Translations under genes and position numbers: made by a program
Shown here: one piece after another, positions 14,720 through 19,917 of the stretch
Layout of the letters: every line of letters begins with the position of its first letter
How positions within the stretch are numbered: the stretch's first letter is position 1
The notes under the pieces: model-generated
What the model was told of the DNA's origin: nothing
The model's database searches: none
Seen by the model: the letters and a program-made list of their open reading frames with translations, nothing else
Source of the DNA: Thermomicrobiales bacterium
Lineage (GTDB): Bacteria > Chloroflexota > Chloroflexia > Thermomicrobiales > UBA6265
Length of the DNA stretch: 19,917 nt
Assembly: GCA_025928535.1 (NCBI GenBank)
Contig: JAICJJ010000003.1
Location: 1-19,917, forward strand
Direction: 5' to 3'

Positions 14720-14740
14720 GGTCCGCACACCGTGCGGACC
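14720..14740 (-). promoter_or_regulatory. 9-bp perfect inverted repeat, possible operator or leader hairpin
   Basis: GGTCCGCAC (14720-14728) and GTGCGGACC (14732-14740) are perfect complements separated by 3 bases, 76-96 bases upstream of the COG4705 start. It lies downstream of the -10-like hexamer at 14784-14789, so it would be in the transcript: either a leader hairpin or a dimer-type operator acting as a roadblock. Confidence 0.45.
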
Positions 14741-14783
14741 GGCTCCAGGGGGATCGGCGTTCCGGGCGCCGACCCGGAGGCCG

Positions 14784-14827
14784 ACGGTAGAGGGCGGAGA
14801 TGAAGTCCTGTTTAGGCCAGGATGAAG
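14784..14827 (-). promoter_or_regulatory. ATGAAG x2 box (22-bp step) with -10-like hexamer
   Basis: ATGAAG occurs at 14800-14805 and 14822-14827, exactly two 11-bp steps apart, with a degenerate middle position at 14811. On the minus strand TACCGT (14784-14789) follows 10 bp after the proximal copy, almost the same as the TACGGT of the box at 10933-10965. It lies 140-183 bases upstream of the COG4705 gene. Confidence 0.5.
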
Positions 14828-15169
14828 CCGCACGGTGGCGGACGATCGGGAAGCGGGCCGATGTCCGACGGCGATCGGCTGGCGACGGCGCCCCAGTCAG
14901 CGCATCGTCAGCGCCAGACGCGCGCCGATGGCGGACGCGGTTGCCGCAACCTTCGGCCGTCTGCGAGCGACGGCGGTCCGATGGATTTCGGGGAACGCAG
15001 GGGAGCGTGGCTGGCAAGAATCGACCGCGCGGCGTTCACGCGATGGCGCGGCTGGACAATCGGGGCCGCAACCGCCGATCCAGGCGGTGTATTCCCGGCC
15101 GTGTTGCCGGGATCGTCGCCCACGCCGCCACTATGGCAGATCGTTCGGGCCGCAAGACGCGCGGCGCGC

Positions 15170-15787
15170 TCAGCCGTGATAGCGCGGATCGAGCCGGCGC
15201 GAGCGACCGCGCATCCGGCCGCTTTCCTCCAGGGCGCGTACGCTCGCCGACGCCACCCGCCACTGCCCGGAGACCTTCCAGCCGTGCAATTGCGCGGTCA
15301 GCAGCCACATCTGGATCCGGCCCACCGGGACCCCCAGCCGCGCCGCCGCTTCCGTCGTGGTCAGGCCGTGCTCCGGCGCCATCCCGAGGATGAACTGGCT
15401 GGGATCAACCCGGAGGGCTTGCGCGAGGGCGCGCACGGTCCGGGCCAGGGGCGCGCGGTGGCCTCGCTCCAGATTCGAGATCGCCTCGTGCGTCAAGCCG
15501 CTGCGCGCCGCCAACTCCAGTTGCGTCAACCCGGCCGCTTCGCGCGCCTGGCGCAGCCGCCAACCGGCCCGCCGCGGCGCGCGCCGCCAGGCCGGCACAA
15601 CCGTTCCGGCATGCATCTGCGCTTGCGCCAGGACCAGGTCGTCAAGCCGCACCCGCCGTCGGCCGCCGCTCCGGTCGGCGGGCAGCGCGCCCGTCGCGAT
15701 CCAGCCGCCGACCGTCCAGCGCGACAGGCCGAGCCGGTCGGCCGCTTCGGTTACTGTGAGCGATTCCTTGGCGCGTATGTCAGTCAT
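15170..15787 (-). CDS. Transcription regulator with three DNA-binding modules (HTH_17 - XRE - HTH_17)
   Basis: This 205-residue protein has three modules. First is an excisionase/MerR-like winged HTH (about 9-58: LTVTEAADRLGLSRWTVGGW, then GGRRRVRLDDL). Second is a Cro/C1-type XRE domain (about 76-133: LRQAREAAGLTQLELAARSG, LTHEAISNLERG). Third is another excisionase-like HTH (about 140-188: GLTTTEAAARLGVPVGRIQM, then SGQWRVASASV). Modules 1 and 3 align with each other, suggesting duplication around an XRE insert. ATG 15787 has GGAGG 4 bases upstream; the longer frame to 15940 has no site. No ligand or partner domain is present. A role as local repressor or nucleoid-type organiser is inference; its targets are unknown. 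Confidence 0.85.
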   Translation of the reverse strand: MTDIRAKESLTVTEAADRLGLSRWTVGGWIATGALPADRSGGRRRVRLDDLVLAQAQMHAGTVVPAWRRAPRRAGWRLRQAREAAGLTQLELAARSGLTHEAISNLERGHRAPLARTVRALAQALRVDPSQFILGMAPEHGLTTTEAAARLGVPVGRIQMWLLTAQLHGWKVSGQWRVASASVRALEESGRMRGRSRRLDPRYHG

Positions 15788-15918
15788 GACGCCTCCCGCA
15801 CGGTGAGGGCGGCGGGCGGCCGCCGCTGCCCTGAGACGATGCGCGGCGGCGGCCGTCTGCGTCAAGCGCCATTGGCGCCCGACCTCGGCGATGAACGTGC
15901 CCGATGGCCGCCGCTGGG

Positions 15919-16818
15919 CTACGGCCAGCCGCCCCGCCACGCATTGTGCGCCTTGGCGCCGCTTGCCGCCGCCGCGGGCTCGTTCCCAGCTCGCGTGCCG
16001 GCGGTCGATGCGCCCGACATGCCGCCGCCTCCCGCCGCATGGTCCCGCGTCTGGCCGCCAGTCTGGCGCTCCGATCCGGACGGCTGTTCGCCCGATTCAG
16101 CGGGGCCGTGCGCCGCCCCGCCCTGGGCGGAGATGAGCCAGGCCAGGCCCGGCGGCTCTGGCGCGAGCGGGGCCAGACTGGTGGCGACGATCGTCTTCAA
16201 TGCTTCCGCCTGGCCATACGACAGGCCGCCTTGCGTCTGGCGCGTGTCGATCAGCGCCATCAGCGCCTCGCGAATGGCGGCGTCGATCGCGTCGGCGCCC
16301 GACGGCGAGCCGCCGGACCGAGCGCCGCCGGACGGCGACATCTGCGCGCTTGCGCCGCGTTCGCCCGATTGCGCGCCGGTCTGGCCCATCGCTCGGCCGC
16401 TCTGGCTGACGGAGGACTTTCCTCGTTCCTGACTGTTGCGGCCCCGCCCGTCGGCAGCCGCACCGCTGGCGGCGCGCTCGCCCGCGCTTGCGGAGCCGCC
16501 AGGTTGGTTCTCCGCTGAACCACCCTGGTTCTGGCTGTTCCTGGATTCACCGCCCTCGGCCGGCGCGATGCCGGCTGGCGCCATCGATCCCAATTGCTGG
16601 GCGAGCGCCGCGGTGAAGGCGGTGTAGAACGCCGCGTGGAGTTGCGTGCGTTCGTCGAGCGGCTGGCCGGGCTCCGACGTTGACGACGCGGATCCTTCCG
16701 GCGGTCGCGGGTGCGCCACGGCGGACGGCGCGCCGCCGGTCGCCGCCGTCAGGCCGAAACCGACGCCGGCCGCGCCGAGCGTCGTGAGAAAGCGCTTGCG
16801 ATCGAGCCGTCCAGACAT
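15919..16818 (-). CDS. Exported Ser/Gly/Gln-rich low-complexity protein
   Basis: This 299-residue protein has a Tat-like N-terminus, LDRKRFLTTLGAAGVGFGLTA (5-25), using the Lys-Arg variant of the twin-arginine pair; export should be checked. The mature part has no cysteine. Two helical patches, around 52-76 (ERTQLHAAFYTAFTAALAQQ) and 175-222 (DAIDAAIREALMALID, LKTIVATSLAPLAPEPPGL), are embedded in long Ser/Gly/Gln/Ala-rich linkers likely to be disordered. ATG 16818 has AGGAGG 6 bases upstream. It lies 115 bases after the broken small gene at 16933-17135 and may share its promoter (box at 17198-17230). No family is recognised; a surface or envelope role is only inferred. Confidence 0.7.
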   Translation of the reverse strand: MSGRLDRKRFLTTLGAAGVGFGLTAATGGAPSAVAHPRPPEGSASSTSEPGQPLDERTQLHAAFYTAFTAALAQQLGSMAPAGIAPAEGGESRNSQNQGGSAENQPGGSASAGERAASGAAADGRGRNSQERGKSSVSQSGRAMGQTGAQSGERGASAQMSPSGGARSGGSPSGADAIDAAIREALMALIDTRQTQGGLSYGQAEALKTIVATSLAPLAPEPPGLAWLISAQGGAAHGPAESGEQPSGSERQTGGQTRDHAAGGGGMSGASTAGTRAGNEPAAAASGAKAHNAWRGGWP

Positions 16819-16932
16819 GTGAGGCCTCCTGTGCTGGTCGGGCGGACGCGGCCAACGTCAGTCGCTGCCCGGCGTCCGCCGCCGGCCCGCCGCACGATGC
16901 ATGCCGGTCCGCGCGACAGACAGCCGCCACGG

Positions 16933-17135
16933 TCAGCAACCGGCATCATTGCCCTGGTTTTCACCGGTTTCGTTGTCGGCCGCTCTGCCATCGTTGCCCT
17001 GCATCGAGCAGGACTGTCTCGCGCGGTCGGAGTGAAGGCGCGCGCCATGGCCGATCCAGGCTCGACGCCGAGACCGAACCCGCCGCCGACCAGCGGGACG
17101 AGCACAAAGAACAGGCGCGCGATTCGTATTGGCAG
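16933..17135 (-). pseudogene. Frame-disrupted small secreted Cys/Asn/Gly protein
   Basis: One minus-strand frame reads like a signal peptide, RIARLFFVLVPLVGGGFGLG...PGSAMARA. The next frame reads SCSMQGNDGRAADNETGENQ followed by GNDAGC and a stop at 16933, resembling the C-QQQGDNQGDNVG-C segment of the gene at 12736-13143. Joining them needs one extra base near 17035, and no ATG/GTG with a ribosome site opens the first frame. Either a small gene has been lost by mutation or the assembly has an indel. An ATGAAG box lies upstream at 17198-17230. Confidence 0.4.
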
Positions 17136-17197
17136 ACCTCACATCCGTGCCACCGTTCGTTTCATCGCCGAACGGGCCGATCCCGCTGGCGATTCCC

Positions 17198-17230
17198 ATG
17201 GTCGGTGGCCGCCATGAAGTTGCGATGAAG
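17198..17230 (-). promoter_or_regulatory. ATGAAG x2 box (11-bp step) with -10-like hexamer
   Basis: ATGAAG occurs at 17214-17219 and 17225-17230, 11 bp apart. GACCAT on the minus strand (17198-17203) lies 10 bp past the proximal copy. It is placed to drive the broken small gene (16933-17135) and possibly the Ser/Gly-rich protein beyond it. It sits just after the histidine kinase stop (17285), so this group has its own control site. Confidence 0.5.
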
Positions 17231-17284
17231 CCGCCTCGAAACGCTTTGTCGAGCGACGGCGGCGAGAAAAGTTGACGGCGACGA

Positions 17285-18784
17285 TCACCGGCGCGACGGC
17301 GAGGACAGACGCTCCGCGGGCGTGCCCGACGCGTCCCGACCGCGCCGCAACATCGACCGCCGCCCGCGGTCCGTGTCGCTCGTCGCGCCAGGCGCAGCGG
17401 GGAGCGCCATCTCGACATGGGCGCCGTGACCGGGTCGGCTGTTGAGCAGGATCGTTCCTCCGTGCGCCTCGGCGATGGCGCGGCAGATGGCAAGGCCCAG
17501 CCCGGCTCCCCCGCTGGCGCGCGTCCGCCCGACATCGACCCGGTAGAAGCGGTCGAAAACCCGTGCCTGATGTTCGATGGGAATGCCATGGCCGGTGTCG
17601 CTCACCCAGAGGCGAGCGGACATGTCCACGCGGCGGCAGCCGACGGTCACGACGCCGCCCGGCGGCGTATGGGCCACCGCGTTGGCGATCAGGTTGACGA
17701 GCACCTGCACCAGCAAATCTTCGTCGGCGACCAGGGGCGTGGCGACGGATTCGTCGCGCAGCGCCACGCCGGCGTCGTCGGCGAACGGCCGGTATTGCTC
17801 CAGCGTGGCGGCGATCGTCTCCGCCAGGTCGAACGGCGCGCGCTCGATCGGAAGTCGGCCGGCGTCGGCGCGCGCCAGGCTCAGCAGACTGGCGACCAGC
17901 CCGGTCATCCGTTCCAGATCCCCGTCGAGGTCGCGCAACGCTTCCCGGTACTCCTCGGGCGACCGTGGGCGCGTCAACGCCAGATCGATCTGGGAGCGCA
18001 TCAGACTGAGCGGCGTCCGCAACTCGTGCGCGGCGTCGCCGGTAAATCGACGCTGCCGCTCGAACGCGTCTTCGATGCGAGCCAACATGGCGTCGAAGGT
18101 GCGCGCGAGGCGGCCAAGTTCGTCGTTCGGCAGATCGAGATCGAGCCGGGCGTCGAGGTCGCGCGCGTCGATGTCGGCGGCCAGATCGGTGATGGCGGCG
18201 ACCGGCGCCAGCGCCCGGCCGGCGAGGAAGTAGCCGCCGGCGACGGCGACCAGCAGCGCCAACGGCGCCAGCAGGCCAAGCGTGGTGGCGAACTCGTTCA
18301 GGATGTCGTCGAGGTCTTGCCGATCCAGACCGACCTGCAGCACGCCGACCACATCCCCGGAGTCGCCATTGCGCCGCACCGGCAAGGTGACGATCCGGAG
18401 CGATTCGTTGTCGCCGACCGCCGCCGAATCGATGGTGGTTTGTCCGGCGAACGCCGCGGCGACGGCCTGGCGATCGAGCGGAACGCTGCCCAACGCGCTC
18501 CCGTTGTCGGCCCGCACGGCGCCGCGCGCGTCGAGCAGGCGGAGAAAATACTCGCCCGCCTGCTCCTCGACGGCTTGGGCGGCGAGGTCGGGAACGCCGT
18601 TGCGCACCTGCACGGTCGCCAGCGTGATCGCGGCCTGGCTCGTCAACTTGTCGTCGAAGTCGGCGTAAAGATGCTCGCGCAAACTGACGACGAGGATGAT
18701 GCCGACGAGCGCCAGGGTGGCGGCGAGCAGCGCCGCATACCAGAGGGTCAGCCGCAAGCGGACCGGCAAGCGGAATCCGCTCAT
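17285..18784 (-). CDS. Two-component sensor histidine kinase
   Basis: This 499-residue membrane kinase has a first transmembrane helix (about 13-35), an extracytoplasmic sensor region (about 36-165) and a second helix (about 167-188). A HAMP domain follows (about 189-241, RALAPVAAITDLAADIDARD). The HisKA domain carries the phospho-accepting H253 in DAAHELRTPLS. The HATPase_c domain has the N-box around N368 (NLIANAVAHTP), G1 SDTGHGIP (395-402), F-box FDRFYR (410-415) and G2 GGAGLGLAI (425-433). All kinase motifs look intact. Its ATG at 18784 overlaps the response-regulator stop by ATGA, so translation is coupled and the pair is cognate. The sensor region has no recognised ligand fold. The last ~30 residues are Arg/Ser-rich. 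Confidence 0.93.
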   Translation of the reverse strand: MSGFRLPVRLRLTLWYAALLAATLALVGIILVVSLREHLYADFDDKLTSQAAITLATVQVRNGVPDLAAQAVEEQAGEYFLRLLDARGAVRADNGSALGSVPLDRQAVAAAFAGQTTIDSAAVGDNESLRIVTLPVRRNGDSGDVVGVLQVGLDRQDLDDILNEFATTLGLLAPLALLVAVAGGYFLAGRALAPVAAITDLAADIDARDLDARLDLDLPNDELGRLARTFDAMLARIEDAFERQRRFTGDAAHELRTPLSLMRSQIDLALTRPRSPEEYREALRDLDGDLERMTGLVASLLSLARADAGRLPIERAPFDLAETIAATLEQYRPFADDAGVALRDESVATPLVADEDLLVQVLVNLIANAVAHTPPGGVVTVGCRRVDMSARLWVSDTGHGIPIEHQARVFDRFYRVDVGRTRASGGAGLGLAICRAIAEAHGGTILLNSRPGHGAHVEMALPAAPGATSDTDRGRRSMLRRGRDASGTPAERLSSPSRR

Positions 18785-19455
18785 CGCCTAGACGCGAGCC
18801 GGTACCCGGCTCCGCGCACCGTCTGAATCAGCACGCCGGGATAGGGGTCGTCGAGTTTGCGGCGGATCTGGCGAATGTGAACGTCGATCACGTTGGTCAC
18901 GTTCGGAAAGTCGTAGTCCCAGACATGCTCGGCGATCATCGTGCGGGTCAGCACCCGGCCGGGATGGCGCATCAGGTATTCCAGAATGCGGAACTCCTTG
19001 TTCGGCAATTGGAGTTCGGTCTCGCCTTTCCAGACCCGGCGCGTGGCGGGGTCGAGCCGCACGTCCGCCGCAATGAGCAGCGTATCCACGGTCTCGGGCG
19101 GGCGGCGGCCCAACGCCCGCAGCCGCGCGACCAATTCGGCGAAGGCAAAGGGTTTCAGGAGATAGTCGTCGGCGCCGCTGTCGAGGCCGGCGACGCGATC
19201 GGCGACGGCGTCGCGCGCCGTGAGGAGCAGAATCGGCAGTTGCGCCCGCCGCCGCCGCAGCCGGCGACAGACTTCGAAGCCGTCGATGCCGGGCAGCATG
19301 ACATCGAGCACGAGCGCGTCATACTCGCCGACATCGACCCACTCGAGCGCCTCTTCGCCGGAACCGACGAGATCGACCGCGTGCCCCTCCTCGATGAGCC
19401 CGCGGCGAAGCAGCGCCGCCAGCCGGGGTTCGTCTTCGACCACCAGAATGCGCAT
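18781..19455 (-). CDS. OmpR/PhoB-family response regulator
   Basis: This 224-residue transcription factor has a receiver domain (1-115) with the acidic pocket E7-D8, phosphorylation site D51 (ALVLDVMLPGIDGFE), T79 and K101 (YLLKPF). A winged-helix C-terminal domain (about 126-222) contains LPNKEFRILEYLMRHPGRVL and VIDVHIRQIRRKLDDP, ending TVRGAGYRLA. ATG 19455 gives the canonical MRILVVEDEP start with GAGG 8 bases before it; the frame to 19563 is upstream extension. It is first in an operon with the kinase. Two 11-bp-step ATGAAG repeats overlap its promoter region, so autoregulation is likely, and the same box recurs at four other loci in the window. Confidence 0.95.
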   Translation of the reverse strand: MRILVVEDEPRLAALLRRGLIEEGHAVDLVGSGEEALEWVDVGEYDALVLDVMLPGIDGFEVCRRLRRRRAQLPILLLTARDAVADRVAGLDSGADDYLLKPFAFAELVARLRALGRRPPETVDTLLIAADVRLDPATRRVWKGETELQLPNKEFRILEYLMRHPGRVLTRTMIAEHVWDYDFPNVTNVIDVHIRQIRRKLDDPYPGVLIQTVRGAGYRLASRR

Positions 19456-19495
19456 CCGCTTCGCCTCTCTGACGCCGTCCGAGCATGATCCAGCC

Positions 19496-19531
19496 AAAAT
19501 GCTGCGCCGTGGAAATGAAGTCAAAATGAAG
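19496..19531 (-). promoter_or_regulatory. Response-regulator promoter with ATGAAG x2 box
   Basis: ATGAAGTC occurs at 19515-19522 and 19526-19533, 11 bp apart, 60-78 bases upstream of the response-regulator start. On the minus strand a -35-like TTGACT (19519-19524) overlaps the box and is followed after 17 bp by CATTTT (19496-19501). The alternative hexamer at the spacing seen in the sister boxes is CAGCAT (19499-19504). Confidence 0.6.
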
Positions 19532-19672
19532 TCCGTCGCGCTGAACCGACCGCGCGCCTTCATTTTGCCCGCATCGCGACGACATCGCGCCAGCGGCTTT
19601 CTGCGGACTCGCCGCCGGCCGATCTCACGCCGTTTCGCCCATCGACGCGCGCTGGCGAATCGCTGCTCATGA

Positions 19673-19705
19673 CTTCATCTCGACTTCATCGCGGCTCCGC
19701 ATGCT
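19673..19705 (+). promoter_or_regulatory. Oppositely oriented ATGAAG box pointing to the right-edge gene
   Basis: CTTCAT (reverse complement of ATGAAG) occurs at 19673-19678 and 19684-19689, 11 bp apart, within GACTTCAT units. On the plus strand CATGCT (19700-19705) follows exactly 10 bp later. The orientation suggests a plus-strand promoter toward the gene starting at 19845. Confidence 0.45.
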
Positions 19706-19844
19706 TCGACGGCGGGCGGTCGCCACGCTGGCAACCAGCGGGCCGCGCCGCCCCCGCCGGCCGTAAGGGCGCTGCTTGTGTTGCCACGCGTAAGGTTATA
19801 CCTGCGAGCGCACACGAGGGTTGCCCCTGGAAGGAGTTGCCGCC

Positions 19845-19917
19845 ATGCCCCGCGCGCTTCCCGTCGATCTCCGGCAAACGATCGTCGAACGCCATCTGGC
19901 CGGCATGACGCTGGTCG
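19845..19917 (+). CDS. Helix-turn-helix / transposase-like protein, 5' end only
   Basis: The window ends after 24 codons. ATG 19845 is preceded by AAGGAG with 8-base spacing, a strong ribosome site. The start, PRALPVDLRQTIVERHLAG followed by MTLV, resembles the N-terminal helix-turn-helix of IS630-type transposases and related short HTH proteins. It may be the left end of an insertion element, but no terminal repeat can be verified. A possible -10 (TTATAC, 19796-19801) lies 43 bases upstream. Confidence 0.5.
   Translation, partial: MPRALPVDLRQTIVERHLAGMTLV

Larger units (their letters stand above)
14645..15169. other. 525-bp intergenic region upstream of the COG4705 gene
   Basis: No convincing gene is seen here. 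The frames on either strand are Arg-rich, lack ribosome sites or run on into neighbouring genes. Two signals stand out and are listed separately: the palindrome at 14720-14740 and the ATGAAG repeats at 14800-14827. The rest (about 14830-15169) lies downstream of the triple-HTH regulator stop and holds nothing I can recognise. Confidence 0.4.
19456..19844. other. Divergent regulatory region between response regulator and right-edge gene
   Basis: These 389 bases hold no convincing gene. They contain two oppositely oriented ATGAAG boxes (19496-19531 and 19673-19705) and an additional CTTCATTTTG at about 19558-19567, the reverse complement of CAAAATGAAG in the first box. No terminator or RNA gene was recognised. 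Confidence 0.45.

Noticed and set aside
14822..16432. 536-codon plus-strand frame
   Set aside because: It is Pro/Arg/Ala-rich, antisense to the HTH and Ser/Gly-rich genes, with no ribosome site; its ATG is actually part of the ATGAAG box.
17417..18826. 469-codon plus-strand frame opposite the histidine kinase
   Set aside because: It is an antisense shadow; the kinase frame has every expected motif.
1..19917. tRNA, rRNA or riboswitch genes
   Set aside because: No cloverleaf with a CCA-type end, rRNA core sequence or known riboswitch signature was recognised by eye; a covariance-model search would be the decisive test.

Overview
The window is very GC-rich and reads like a chromosomal piece of a Chloroflexota bacterium, most likely Thermomicrobiales or a relative. 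This placement rests on gene-family style: a nucleotide cyclase/STAND ATPase/TPR fusion, a Tat-exported cysteine-rich repeat protein, a COG4705 membrane protein and a CATCCTGAG/CTCAGCATGA-type dispersed repeat. There is no rRNA or other phylogenetic marker, so it is an inference.

Layout. Positions 1-337 hold no gene but carry a dispersed repeat (100-258). A minus-strand pair follows: a DHA2-type MFS exporter, then a SAM-dependent methyltransferase. Divergent from it are a secreted two-domain cupredoxin-like protein and a small four-helix membrane protein, which converge on a secreted minus-strand protein. Next on the plus strand come the large cyclase-STAND-TPR signalling protein and, 7 bases after it, a GT-B glycosyltransferase. 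From 9.1 kb most genes are on the minus strand: a Tat-exported protein with three cystine-knot-like repeats, a secreted protein with a basic low-complexity tail, a Tat-exported truncated globin (antisense to the unusual 3' end of a flavin-type PPOX gene), a small uncharacterised protein, a Tat-type Asn/Gln/Gly-rich protein, a 65-residue membrane peptide, a COG4705 membrane protein, a regulator with three DNA-binding modules, a Ser/Gly-rich exported protein and a frame-disrupted small secreted protein. An OmpR-type two-component system (response regulator, then histidine kinase, overlapping by ATGA) closes the region. A truncated helix-turn-helix/transposase-like gene starts at the right edge.

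Main find. A hexamer close to ATGAAG, repeated with an 11-bp step (22 bp at one site), occurs upstream of the response regulator and of four other minus-strand genes, at 10949, 13252, 14800, 17214 and 19515. A sixth pair at 19673 points the other way. In each case a -10-like hexamer lies exactly 10 bp beyond the gene-proximal repeat. This is the architecture of OmpR/PhoB-type activator sites. It suggests that the local two-component system controls itself and a set of exported or membrane proteins of unknown function: COG4705, the basic-tailed secreted protein and the small Cys/Asn/Gly-rich proteins. Together they may form an undescribed envelope-response module.

Other points of interest are an omega-conotoxin-like cysteine spacing in three tandem repeats, an exported globin, a triple-HTH regulator, and a PPOX gene whose reading frame runs through the opposite-strand globin gene.
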